DNA of 37,507 bases, taken from Candidatus Limivivens intestinipullorum. Lineage in GTDB: Bacteria; Bacillota; Clostridia; Lachnospirales; Lachnospiraceae. Shown in pieces: positions 16,320 to 26,200 of the stretch. Position 1 is the first letter of the stretch. Each line of letters opens with the position of its first letter. The stretch covers positions 1 through 37,507 of the forward strand of contig DVIQ01000069.1 of assembly GCA_018711185.1 (NCBI GenBank), read 5' to 3'. The position numbers and the translations under genes were made by a program. Below the pieces are notes generated by a model. The model was not told the origin of the DNA, made no database searches, and saw nothing but the letters and a program-made list of their open reading frames with translations.

Positions 16320-19238
16320 TTTCTTTTTCCCTCGTTCTCTTCTTTTTTTCTCATACAGTCCGGATATAACAAACAGGATGACGCACACCGCAGTAATGCC
16401 GGTTCCCGCCCAGAGTCCCGGCGCCGTATATTCCATAGTAATCTCATGGGTGCCTGCCGTCAGATCTACCCCCGTCAGGGCTTCCCCTACGCGGTACTGG
16501 GTCACCTTTTCTCCGTCCACACGAATCTCCCAGCCCTCGTCGTAGGGAAGGCTGAGCATCATGGTGCCGTCCTCGTCCGCCGTGATCACACCGGCGATGG
16601 AGCCGTCGGAAAACTCATAGATATCCAGCTGGTTCTTTGCCAGCTCGTCATGCACCGCCTGATAATCCGCGTCCGCGCAGACATACACGGACACCTGCAC
16701 CGGCTCCGACTGATTTTCCTTAAAGACACAGCTTATGCTGGCCACTTCTTCCGTGTCGAAGCACCCCAGATCAAAAAGATGGTCGTTGTAGGTCTCATAG
16801 GTTTTGCTGTATTCCGGCGTGGTAATCGTCAGCTCATCCACCGCCGTATTTACATCCAGATAAGCCTGATATCCCTCAGGCAGGACAATGGTGTACGTCT
16901 CTCCTTCTTCCATCTGTATGGTCTGGTACAGGGAGAAAATCGGATCCATTCCCGTGGCAAGCTCAATAAACTGGTTCTGGATATTCGTATGGCCGCCGGC
17001 ATAGATGTTCCACTCCTTTACGCTGCTGTCCACCATAAAACCCAGGGACAGGGCATTCTCGTTCTCATACATATGCAGGGGCTCCACATAGTCCACCTGT
17101 TTCATCTGGTAAAGGGTCTCGGAATTAGTCCGTGACAGCACGTACCGCTCTCCGAGGATATCGTTGAAGAGCTTCGTCAGACCGCTGTAGCCGTTTTTAT
17201 TGGTACGGGCCTCCATTCCCAGAGCCTTGCACAGATCTACCGTGGCAGCCGGCATGGTGGAGGAAAACAGCGTGATGCCGTCCGCCCCCATGAACATGGC
17301 GCTGTTGCGCATCCTGGTACTGTCAATGTCCGCCCTGAAAAAGCCCGAGGCCCCCTGCCGCGCAACCAGCTCCTCATAGGCGAACTGGTCGTCCAGATAC
17401 GTCTGCCTGCTGACCGTGCCGTTGCAGAATACCCCGTAAATACCGGTAACAATCATTTCCGCGCACACAAAAACTGTCATAAAAGTATGGAAGGCACGTT
17501 TTCCCAGACACCTCCCCCGGTAAATCAAAAACACAAGGCCGTAGATGGCAAGCTGCACAATCGTCACGAAATAGACATAACCACTGCGCTCCCCCAGACC
17601 GGCAGCCCAGGCATAGGCCGCGAAGGCAACCGGCAGAGCGATTCCCCCAAGAAGACGAACCCAGCCCATATCCCGCAGATGAGGAAGAACATCGGCCGCC
17701 ATAATCAGGAGCATGGCGATATAGATGAACGCAAAGCGGTTTGGAAGGCCGTTCTGGACGTGGAAACCATGCCAGATGTAGTTCAGCACATTCACGTCAA
17801 AGCTCGCGTACAAAAACAGCAGCAGCGCCAGCTTTCCAAGCCTTTCCCTGATGGACAGCTTTTTGTCCAGCACGAAAAGACAGGCGGTAATCATCGTAAC
17901 CACACCGCAGAAGGCGTTGACTCCGATCTGATCGCTGGCGATATTGATGGGCTCCACAAAGGCAAACTGGCTCGTCAGCTGAGACAGATTCTCCACAAAC
18001 AGGCGCCAGGTGGCGGGAAAGCTGTTTTCCGCCGACTCCGTGGTTCCCAGTCCCAGATAAGCGGGTATCAGAACCACCGCTCCCATCCCCCCCGCAAGGA
18101 GGGCATGCCATCCGAAGTTTACGCAGGAGGAAGCGACGCCGCGCAGGCTGACGCCTTTTTTCCCGATCCAGAGCACCAGAAAGTACAGGCAGGAGAAAAA
18201 GCAGAGCATGAAGCCGATGTAGTAATTGCAGTATAATCCGTAAAACAGAGACAAACAGAAGAGCCTGCCGCTCTTTCCGTCCACAATCCGCTCAATTCCA
18301 AGCATCACCAGCGGAAGCATGGCAATGCTGTCCAGCCACATCAGGTTAAAATAGTAGCCGATCATAAAACTGCTCAGGGCGTACATGCAGGCAAACATCA
18401 CCGGCATGCCGTTCCGATAATCCTTTTTCTGGATCATATACCAGGAGAAGGTCAGGCCACACAGGCCGATGCGCAGAACGATCAGCAGGGCCATCACATC
18501 CATCATGGCGTATTTCGGGAAAAAGGTAATCAGAAGATTGAGAGGGCTGGCCAGATAGTAGGCATAGGTAGCCCAGAAATTAAAGCCCAGCCCTCCGCCG
18601 AAGGAATACAGCAGGGAGCCGTTGTTCGCCAGCTTGTCATGAAACTCCGTAAAAAACGGCAGGTACTGGTGCAGGGAGTCGATAATCAGAACGCCGTGGT
18701 CCCCAAAGGGGAATACGCCGTTTAAGGCAAAGGCCACGGCGATGGTCACCGCCGGAATTGCGAAACTCAGTCCCAGCTGTTTTCTCCGAAGCTTCTGCAG
18801 GGCGGCCTGGGGGCCGGACGCCGGACTTTTATGCTCCTTAAACACATAAAACTTGCTGAACACATAGTTCAGAGCCAGCACCACGAACTGGATCAGGATT
18901 TTTCCGACCATATCGTCCAGCTTCCAGACGCCGCTGAGCAATACCACGCCAAACACCTCGATCACCATGGTAATCAGCCTGGCTCCCACAAACTGAACAA
19001 ACTCCGAGACGAGCTCCCCCGCCCCTGCGGTCCGGCTCTCAAACACAAACAGCTTGTTCACCACATAGGCAAACAGAATGGCCGCCGCCACGGACACAAA
19101 TCCGGAAAGCGTAATATCAAGCCCCAGAATGTTTCGAACCAGGGCGTAAGTAACCAGATTCACCAGGGTTGTACAACCGCCGAAGAAAAGATAACGGATT
19201 GCCTGGCTGCGGTAAAGTTTTCTTATTTTCTCTGTCAT
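15141..19238 (-). CDS. GtrA-YfhO-aminotransferase fusion reading frame
   Basis: 1365 residues from ATG at 19238 (AAGGTG 6 bp upstream; an in-frame GTG three codons earlier is less likely). Residues 1 to about 140 are a GtrA/GtcA domain with four membrane helices, a family that flips undecaprenyl-phosphate sugars. About 160-970 are YfhO: many membrane helices, the conserved DHGVLIIDSLHQYLPFF loop and an extracytoplasmic C-terminal portion, ending in one more helix and a basic tail. In Listeria and Bacillus, GtcA-type flippases and YfhO act together with a CsbB-type enzyme in glycosylating teichoic acid, so joining them makes sense. No stop separates YfhO from a complete class I aminotransferase that begins at 16319. 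The CsbB-type partner is not in the window. Confidence 0.82.
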   Translation of the reverse strand: MTEKIRKLYRSQAIRYLFFGGCTTLVNLVTYALVRNILGLDITLSGFVSVAAAILFAYVVNKLFVFESRTAGAGELVSEFVQFVGARLITMVIEVFGVVLLSGVWKLDDMVGKILIQFVVLALNYVFSKFYVFKEHKSPASGPQAALQKLRRKQLGLSFAIPAVTIAVAFALNGVFPFGDHGVLIIDSLHQYLPFFTEFHDKLANNGSLLYSFGGGLGFNFWATYAYYLASPLNLLITFFPKYAMMDVMALLIVLRIGLCGLTFSWYMIQKKDYRNGMPVMFACMYALSSFMIGYYFNLMWLDSIAMLPLVMLGIERIVDGKSGRLFCLSLFYGLYCNYYIGFMLCFFSCLYFLVLWIGKKGVSLRGVASSCVNFGWHALLAGGMGAVVLIPAYLGLGTTESAENSFPATWRLFVENLSQLTSQFAFVEPINIASDQIGVNAFCGVVTMITACLFVLDKKLSIRERLGKLALLLFLYASFDVNVLNYIWHGFHVQNGLPNRFAFIYIAMLLIMAADVLPHLRDMGWVRLLGGIALPVAFAAYAWAAGLGERSGYVYFVTIVQLAIYGLVFLIYRGRCLGKRAFHTFMTVFVCAEMIVTGIYGVFCNGTVSRQTYLDDQFAYEELVARQGASGFFRADIDSTRMRNSAMFMGADGITLFSSTMPAATVDLCKALGMEARTNKNGYSGLTKLFNDILGERYVLSRTNSETLYQMKQVDYVEPLHMYENENALSLGFMVDSSVKEWNIYAGGHTNIQNQFIELATGMDPIFSLYQTIQMEEGETYTIVLPEGYQAYLDVNTAVDELTITTPEYSKTYETYNDHLFDLGCFDTEEVASISCVFKENQSEPVQVSVYVCADADYQAVHDELAKNQLDIYEFSDGSIAGVITADEDGTMMLSLPYDEGWEIRVDGEKVTQYRVGEALTGVDLTAGTHEITMEYTAPGLWAGTGITAVCVILFVISGLYEKKRRERGKKKMEEGFEFSKKAEMFQMGIFAVLNEKKNELLAQGRTVYNLSVGTPDFPPAQHIIDAVTEAAKKPENYKYALEDKPELIWAVKDFYLERFGVELEADEIMSLNGSQEGMAHFAWTVCNPGDLVLAPNPGYPIFGIGPALCDGQLWYYPLKKENGFLPDFDRIPEDVAERAKLMVVSYPLNPVCAAADDDFYDRLIAFAKKHHIIILHDNAYSDIIYGGRKGGSFLAHKGAKEVGIEFYSLSKSYNLTGARISFAVGNRRIIEKFKAIRSQIDYGVFLPVQYGAIAALTGPQEGVRIQCMEYERRMKALCGGLRRIGWNVPDSQGTMFVWAPIPQGFESSEEFCMELVERSGVLCTPGSSFGSLGEGYVRLALVLPPEEMEKAVQAIADSGILNK

Positions 19239-19263
19239 TGTCCTCACCTTTTACTCACAGTTT

Positions 19264-19398
19264 GTAGCTGCTCAGCCTTGCTGAACGGTTACTTGCGAAC
19301 TCCATTTAAAATCGCCTGCGGCGATGGGATTTTCGCACTTCGGAATCACGTTCTTACGGTCCGCGCAGCGTGGGCGCGGACCTTGGCTGAACTGTTAC
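19264..19398 (+). repeat. Near-complete MITE copy in the gtrA-yfhO leader
   Basis: 135 bp with the same layout as 14965-15098. The right end GGCTGAACTGTTAC is intact, while the left end is diverged (GTAGCTGCTCAGCC). The third hairpin is GGTCCGCGC/GCGCGGACC (19358-19382): relative to the complete copy one T-A pair has become C-G on both arms. The middle stem also keeps pairing through TGCGAA/TTCGCA in place of TGCAAA/TTTGCA. No target duplication is visible. It lies between the promoter at 19420-19448 and the start codon. Confidence 0.88.
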
Positions 19399-19419
19399 GT
19401 TTTTTGCAAATTCATGGAT

Positions 19420-19448
19420 AGTATACCGTTCTTTTCCCAAAATGTAAA
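19420..19448 (-). promoter_or_regulatory. Promoter of the gtrA-yfhO fusion gene
   Basis: On the minus strand TTTACA (19443-19448), a 17-bp spacer and TATACT (19420-19425). It gives a leader of about 175 nt that contains the whole MITE copy at 19264-19398. Confidence 0.82.
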
Positions 19449-19470
19449 GTGAACTTTCAGACACAGAAAA

Positions 19471-19520
19471 CTCCGGAATCACGTTCTTACGGTTTGCGCA
19501 GACCTGGGCTGAACGGTTAC
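19471..19520 (+). repeat. Partial MITE copy supplying the addA stop codon
   Basis: This matches the right third of the element (GGAATCACGTTCTTACGG to GGGCTGAACGGTTAC), with half of the third hairpin deleted (GGTTTGCGCAGACC remains). The terminal GGTTAC reads GTAACC on the minus strand, and its TAA (19517-19519) is the stop of addA. Confidence 0.82.
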
Positions 19521-22500
19521 ACCCACAGCGTTTTTTCCAGCCAGAACGAATAAATCACCATCTCGGTTACAGGAAGGTGCGTCAGGCGTTCCAGGGCTTT
19601 TTTATAGTACTGAAGCTGCACCCCGTACTTTTTCAGAAGCTCCCCGCCGCTTTTATCCGCCGTATAATCCGTCTTGTAATCCACCAGAACCAGGCCGTCT
19701 CCCTCCCGGAAATAGGCGTCGATGATTCCCTGGACCAGAACCTGGGACCCGTCGTCCCACTCTTTTTTTATTTCCCTGGCCTCTACTCCAAGTACAAACT
19801 GCTGCTCACGGTAAAGGCATCCGGCCTCATAGGCCCGCCGCATCCGCTGTCCCAAGGGCGAAGCGGCAAAATGGAGAATATGCTCCAAACGTATGGAGCG
19901 GCTCTCCTCTTGAGTCAGAAAACCCCTCTGCCACAGGCGTTCCCTCTGGCTTTCGATCTGTGCCAGGGTTCTGGTTTTGGTAAAATCCAGTTCCTTCAAG
20001 AGCTGGTGGTAGAGGATTCCTCTGGCCGCACCCGTGCGTACCTGTTCCGTCTGCATAAACGGCGGAATCAATGGGACAAAGTCTCCGGCCGGTTCCGTTT
20101 CCTGGGGCTCCTCGTATAAGCGCAATGCCGGCTCCTCCTCATCGGCAAGGCTTGCCCGCTTCAGCTGGGATACCGTCATCTTTCCCGGTATTTTCCGGTT
20201 CTCCTCATAGGGATACCTGGCGGAAAACAGGTTCTGAAACCGGATCGTTTCCCCGCTGGCCTCCTCCGTCCAAAGCCGGCCCGCTGCGGCCGTAAGGTCC
20301 AGCTGCGCCTTTGTCTCCTCCATCACAAGGCCCCCTGGCGTCTCAAAGTAAAACCGGAAGTTGCCCGAAAGGGCGTCGGACACTTTCTCCTTCCGGGAAG
20401 GCTCCTCCTGCTCTCCAACCGCGGCGGCATATGCGCTCCACAGCGCCTTCCCGTCCGGGCCGGACATCAGGGCCGGCATAAGCCAGTCCAGAAAGCTGCC
20501 GGCTCCCGCCAGAGCCGTGTAGGGCAGCTCTTCCCTGCCAAGAGCCGCCGTCTGCCTCCAAGCGGCCATCCGCTTCTCAAGCTTTGACACAGCCGCCGTC
20601 AGGATTAGCTTCTCCTTTGGCCTTGTCAGCGCCACGTACAGCACCCGAAGCTCCTCTGCCAGGTTATCCTCATCCACCTTTTTCTGAAGCACCTTTTTTA
20701 TCAGAAGGGGCGTGCGCACCCGAAGCTTTGGGTCCGTAAAGTCGCACCCTAAGCCCAGATCCGGATGCAGCACCAGGCGGCTGCGGATATCCTGGCGATT
20801 AAAGCTTTTCTGAAGGCCTGACACAAAGACAATGGGGAACTCCAGGCCCTTGCTCTTATGGATGCTCATGATTTTCACCATGTCCTCCTCTTCCCCAAAG
20901 CCGGCGGCCTCTCCGTAGTCCACCTCCGCCTTCTTCAGGTTTTCCAGATACCGGACGAAATTGTAAAGCCCCCGGTAGCTGGTGGCCTCATAGGCGGCGG
21001 CCTTCTCTTCCAAAAGCCGGATATTTGCCGCCCTGCGGCTTCCGCCGGGCATGGCGGCCGCGTAGTCCCCGTATCCGGTTTCGTCCAGAATCTTCCACAG
21101 GAGCTCATGCATGGGCAGGCTTTTGCTCTCCTGCCGGAAGCCGTCCAGCATGGTAAAAAACGCGCTGAGGCGCTTTTGAATTTTTCCGGTCTCCGCCGTA
21201 TCCGGACAGTCCCGCAGAAAGCCCGCGCAGGCCCCGAAAAGATCCCCCTCTCTGTGGCCGCTTCTTATAATCGCCAGCTCCTTTGAGGAAAAGCCGCCGA
21301 TGGGGGAAGCCAGCACAGCGGCCAGGGCAATGTCCTGCCTGGGGTTGTCAATAATTTTTAAAAGAGCGATCACCGTCTGAATCTCCACAGAGGAAAAGTA
21401 ACCCGTCCGTGTACCGGTATAAGCCGGAATCCCCATATTTCCCAGGATTTTCAGGAAAGGCTCCGCCCAGCCGGCAACGGTCCGCAGCAGGATCACGCAG
21501 TCTCCGAATTTTGCCTTTCGAAGCTTTCCGGTTTCCTTATCCAGAACCTCGGTCTTTCCCACCAGCTCCAAAATCCGCTCTCCCACCATGCGGGCCTCCA
21601 GCTCCCGGTCTGTCTCCATGGATTCCTCCGCCGCAGTCCGGTCCGCGTCCAGATCCAGCAGAAGGACCTCGGACTCCATCCCGTCCGTCTCCGGGTAAGA
21701 AGCCCCCGGATACAGAGCCGCCGCCTCGTCGTATACCACGCCTCCCAGTTTTTCGGTCATAATCTTCCGAAAAAGTCCGTTGGCGCTGTCAAGGACCTGG
21801 GTACGGCTTCGGAAGTTTTTGTGGAGATCAATGCGCTGTCTGGGCCCGTCCTCCTGGCTGTAGGTATTGTACTTTTCCATGAACAGCTCCGGCCTCGCCA
21901 TGCGGAAACGGTAAATGCTCTGTTTGACGTCTCCCACCATGAAGCGGTTGTTTTCCCCCTGCCAGGCTTTTGAAACGCTGGTCAGAATCAGCTCCTGAAC
22001 CTGGTTGCTGTCCTGGTATTCGTCAATCATGATTTCATCATAGCGGCCGGAAAGCTCCTTTGCCGCCTGGGTGGGAAGCGTCTCTCCGTTCTTTTGCTCC
22101 ACCAGAATCTTCAAAGCCAGGTGTTCCATATCATGGAAATCCATAATATTTTTCTTTTCCTTGGCCTCCCGGTAGCGTTGTCCAAACTCCTTTGCCAGCG
22201 ACACCAAGGTTTCCACCGCCTGCCGGCTTCCCTTCATATCCTCGTAAAGCTCTTCCGGCCGGCCATAGAAATACTGCTTTTCCAGATCGTCCGCCAGCTT
22301 TTTCCCCTGATCCCTAAGCTCCTTTACCCGGGCCTTTTTCTCCTGGGACACCGAAGCGTCCTTTTTGGCGGAAAGCCTTGCCCATCCGCTCCGGTTTCGG
22401 AATTGTTCGCTCATCTCGGAATACGTTTTGCAGTTCAGGAGCTTTTCGCAAAAGGCGGCGTCGCTTTCCAGAGCCTCCGCGTACATCCAGGGGCCCTCCG

Positions 22501-23221
22501 GCTCCATGCAGATTCGTTTCGCCTCCCGGATTATCTCCATGAAATCGCCCAGGATCTTTTTTATCCCAGCGAACATCTCCTTCGCCCAGGAACTTTTCAG
22601 CATTTCCTTGACGCTTTCCGCCTCGTAGGGAGCCAGACAGGAGTCCAGCCACTGCTCCGGCCAGGGGTGGCTCATGGAAAACTCGTACAGCCGCTCGATG
22701 TACTCCCCAAGCCGCCTGTCGTCCCGGCCGGGAGCATAGGCTTCCACAAATGCCGCGAAGGCCCGGCTGTTCTCCTGGAAATGCGCTTCCAGCATTTCCT
22801 CCATCACATCTCCCCTTAGAAGCTTCTGTTCCCCTTCGTCGGCCACCCGGCAGTCCGGATCCAGGCCGATCAGATGAAAATAGCTGCGCAGCACATCGCT
22901 GCAGAAGCTGTCAATGGTGGTAATCTGGGCGTTGTAGATCAGTGTTTGCTGCCTTTGGAGATGCTCATTCTCCGGCTCCGCCTCCAAGCGCTTCTCGATG
23001 GCCGCCAGAACCCGCTCCCGCATCTCCCCTGCCGCGGCTCTGGTGAACGTCACCACCAGAAGCCGGTCCACATCCACCGGCCGCTCTGGGTCCGTCAGCA
23101 TCTGGATGATACGCTCCACCAAAACCGCCGTTTTCCCGGATCCTGCTGCGGCGGAAACCAGGATATTCCGGTTTCGGAGCTCGATGACCTTTCTCTGTTC
23201 CGGTGTCCACTTAACTGCCAT
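19517..23221 (-). CDS. addA: ATP-dependent helicase/nuclease subunit A
   Basis: 1234 residues from MAVKWTPEQRKVIELRNRN; the frame stays open further upstream but that stretch overlaps addB and has no family similarity. UvrD-like helicase motifs: Walker A SAAAGSGKTAVL, Ia VVTFTRAAAGEMRERV, motif II IMIDEYQDSNQVQ, and VKIMSIHKSKGLEFPIVFVSG. The C-terminal RecB-type nuclease is intact (GIIDAYF...LVLVDYKTDY). With AddB it resects double-strand breaks for recombination. Its start overlaps the addB end by 11 bp, with AGGAGG 12 bp upstream. Its stop codon lies in a MITE end, so the C terminus may have been adjusted by that insertion. Confidence 0.96.
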   Translation of the reverse strand: MAVKWTPEQRKVIELRNRNILVSAAAGSGKTAVLVERIIQMLTDPERPVDVDRLLVVTFTRAAAGEMRERVLAAIEKRLEAEPENEHLQRQQTLIYNAQITTIDSFCSDVLRSYFHLIGLDPDCRVADEGEQKLLRGDVMEEMLEAHFQENSRAFAAFVEAYAPGRDDRRLGEYIERLYEFSMSHPWPEQWLDSCLAPYEAESVKEMLKSSWAKEMFAGIKKILGDFMEIIREAKRICMEPEGPWMYAEALESDAAFCEKLLNCKTYSEMSEQFRNRSGWARLSAKKDASVSQEKKARVKELRDQGKKLADDLEKQYFYGRPEELYEDMKGSRQAVETLVSLAKEFGQRYREAKEKKNIMDFHDMEHLALKILVEQKNGETLPTQAAKELSGRYDEIMIDEYQDSNQVQELILTSVSKAWQGENNRFMVGDVKQSIYRFRMARPELFMEKYNTYSQEDGPRQRIDLHKNFRSRTQVLDSANGLFRKIMTEKLGGVVYDEAAALYPGASYPETDGMESEVLLLDLDADRTAAEESMETDRELEARMVGERILELVGKTEVLDKETGKLRKAKFGDCVILLRTVAGWAEPFLKILGNMGIPAYTGTRTGYFSSVEIQTVIALLKIIDNPRQDIALAAVLASPIGGFSSKELAIIRSGHREGDLFGACAGFLRDCPDTAETGKIQKRLSAFFTMLDGFRQESKSLPMHELLWKILDETGYGDYAAAMPGGSRRAANIRLLEEKAAAYEATSYRGLYNFVRYLENLKKAEVDYGEAAGFGEEEDMVKIMSIHKSKGLEFPIVFVSGLQKSFNRQDIRSRLVLHPDLGLGCDFTDPKLRVRTPLLIKKVLQKKVDEDNLAEELRVLYVALTRPKEKLILTAAVSKLEKRMAAWRQTAALGREELPYTALAGAGSFLDWLMPALMSGPDGKALWSAYAAAVGEQEEPSRKEKVSDALSGNFRFYFETPGGLVMEETKAQLDLTAAAGRLWTEEASGETIRFQNLFSARYPYEENRKIPGKMTVSQLKRASLADEEEPALRLYEEPQETEPAGDFVPLIPPFMQTEQVRTGAARGILYHQLLKELDFTKTRTLAQIESQRERLWQRGFLTQEESRSIRLEHILHFAASPLGQRMRRAYEAGCLYREQQFVLGVEAREIKKEWDDGSQVLVQGIIDAYFREGDGLVLVDYKTDYTADKSGGELLKKYGVQLQYYKKALERLTHLPVTEMVIYSFWLEKTLWV

Positions 23222-26200
23222 GTGTACTTGTATCCTCCTCTCCGCCGCTTTCCCGGCTCTGTTCATCCGCCCGTTTTTCGCCGTCCCGGGTGGTTTCCAG
23301 CTCCATCCGCTTCCAGATCTCCTCTGCCGGAAGCTTTCGAAGCCTCCGGTACCCGTTCTTGTCCGTCCGGGGATCAAAGGCGCATACCTCATGGAACTGG
23401 CAGTAGTCGCAGGCCGTGGCTCCGTCCCGCTCATAGGGGGCAATCTCCGTCCGGCCCTCAAGGATTTCCCTTCCAAGCCGGTGAAGCTCCCGCTGAACAT
23501 AGGAGGACAGAATGCCAAACTCCTTTGTGGAGGCCGCCTTTGAAGTTTTGGAAAGGCTGCCGTCCTTATTAAAGGCGGCCGGCACAACGGCAGAGTCTTT
23601 CTCCATTCCTCTGTCCATCCGGCGGATCACCTCCGGATCGGCGTTCACAAGGCCGTCCGGCCGAAGTTCTTTTAAAATCCGCTCCTCAAGGCCCGCCAGA
23701 TCCTCCCGGACATTGGCCTCCAGCATGGGATCCTTGATGTGGTAATAAAAGATTCCGGCAGGAAGGATCTCTTTTTTCGGGTACACCCGCTTTTCCAGTT
23801 CCACCGCCGCATTCAGATAGACGGCAAGCTGAAGCTGCAGGCCGTAATAAACGGCCACCAAGTCAAACTGCGTATTTCCGGATTTATAGTCAATTACCTT
23901 CACATACACGGTATCCCCCTCGTCGCAGACGTCAATCCGGTCGATTCTGCCCCGCAGGCGCATGGATTCCTCCTTTGAGAAACGCAGCTGGACAGATTCC
24001 AGATCCGTAACCGAGAAAGGCACCTCAAAATTCGCCGGAACAAAGCTTCCCCGGCGGATCTGTTCGCAGAAGGCCCACACGGTCCGCTCCGTAATCCGCA
24101 GAATCCTCCCGATGGCATATTCGTTTCTGGCGCTGCTATGAAGAATCCGGCCGCCGTACTCATCAGCAGCCTCCCGGACACTCTCCTGAGTCAGCCTGAT
24201 CCGTACCTCCTCCGGCACATGGAACCAGTCGTATCCTTCCGTCTGGAGCTTCTCTGCGAAAAGTTCCAGGGCCTTATGGAAAATATTTCCCATATCCACC
24301 GGCTTAAACTGATACTCCTCCCGCTCCGAAAGCCGCAGGCCATACAGCAGAAAATGGGCGTAGGCACAGGAGGCATATTGTTCCAGACGGCTGACGCTGT
24401 TTTCCAGATTCTTTCCGTACAGGGCTTTCGCCACCTGGGCCCCCAGTCCCTGCTTTCTCCGGGCTCCGGAAGCAGCCTCCAGCAACGCGCGCACCATTCC
24501 TTTGTACTCTTTCCGCTCCCGGTACCAGAAAAACAGACCCTTTGCCTGTTCATTCGCGTTTCCTCCCAGAAGGTCCTCCATAGAGGCGGCCAGGTACCCG
24601 GTTCCGCTTTCGGGATTTACCAGGCGGGTACTCACATCCGTCCAGGCGTCCTCATCCTGCCAGGCTAGTCCCGGAAACATCCGGCAGATCACATTCAGCA
24701 GGCTGGAAGGCCGAAGGGGCGTGCCGTTTCCGTCCGTTTTTCCGCAGACCAGATAGAGCCTGTCCGTGGGCTTTGTCAGATGCTGATACAGATAAAACCG
24801 CTGGGTATAGCTGTTTTCCCTGGTTCCGGGAGCCAGGTTCGCCCCCGCCTTTTCCAGCCGTGACCGCTCTCCGTCCGTGAGAAACCCGCCGCTTTTTCCT
24901 CCCTTGGGCACCAGACCATCGTTCAATCCCAGGAAAAAAAGGGCCCGGATATTCCGAAGCCTGGTCCGCTCAATATCTCCTACCAGAACCCGGTCCGTCT
25001 CCGGGGGAATCATGCCCGCCCTGGCCTCCTCAAAACCGGCCTCCAAAAGCTGGGAAAATTCCTCCAGCGTCAGAGGCTCCTCATCCAGCAGCACCGCGAT
25101 CTTGTCCAGAAGCTCCATAATAATCCCGTAAATCTGCCCGTACTCCTCTGCCTTCTCTGGTCTGCCCGCTGCCTCGCTCTCCTTCTCCCAGTCAAGGAGC
25201 TGCTCCTGCAGCCTGCCTGCCTCCAGAAACCGATAAAGGATTTCCGCCATTTGCCGGGCCGTCTGCCCTTTTTTTCGTATGGCCTCCGTAAATGGAAGCA
25301 GCAGCTCCCCGATACGGACCCGCAGGGCCTCGCAGACCGCTAACGTTTCCTGATCCATGGTTTTCGAGGTGCGCTCCCATGACTTCGTCCAGCGGCTTCG
25401 TCCGCGGATTCCAAAGGCTCTCAGATAATTTTCCAGAAGATCCGTCTCTTCTGCGGAAACCCCCGCAAGGCCTGTCCTGAGCATGCGTACCACGCTCTCC
25501 CAGGTATAATTCTGCTTCGCCACCTCTAAAGCGGCCTTGACGTATTCCAGAGCCGGATTCAGCAGCACCTTCCTGGTCTCGTCGATAAAGCAGGGAATGC
25601 CGTACCGGCCGAAAATCCGCCGCGCCGGGTTCGCGTACTGTCCCAGATCCCCGGTAATCACCGCGATATCCCCGTAGTGCCAGTTTTCCTCCGTCACCAG
25701 CCGCCAGATCTCCCTTGCCGCGAAAGACGTCTCCTCCAGGGGATCCCTGGCCATATGCAGGGAAATTTCACCCGGCGTTCCCGAAAACACAGCCCGTCCC
25801 CTTCTCCCTCTCCGGTACAGATGATCTTCCAGGAAGTCCAGAGAAGCCCTCTCCCTTCCAAAGCGGCTCCGGTCCAGTACAATGGGATCCATAATCCGGC
25901 ATCCGGCGTCCTTGGCGATCCCTGCCAGAGAGGCAATGGTTTTCCGGCTCAGATAAAACAGCTCATACATAGGGCCTTTCGTAAAAAAATCCTCCTTCCC
26001 ATCCACCGTCACGGTCACAAAAACCGTCTCCGCCTTTGGCAGAAGTCTGCGAAGAAGCTTGTTCTGGATCGGGGTAAAACCGGTGAAGCCGTCAAAAGCC
26101 AGCACCGCGTCACGCAAAAGAGCCGATTCATCCACATGGCGGCAGAGTTCCTCCAAAAGCTCCTCCGCGGTAATGTAGCTTCCAGCCATACGATCCTCAA

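Noticed and set aside
19264..19398. MITE copies considered as riboswitches
   Set aside because: The terminal inverted repeats and the 8-bp target duplication of the complete copy show a mobile element; no aptamer-like conserved loop was recognised, though a leader function remains possible.
23222..23587. Upstream extension of the addA frame
   Set aside because: It lies entirely within addB in another frame; the family start MAVKWTPEQ is at 23221.
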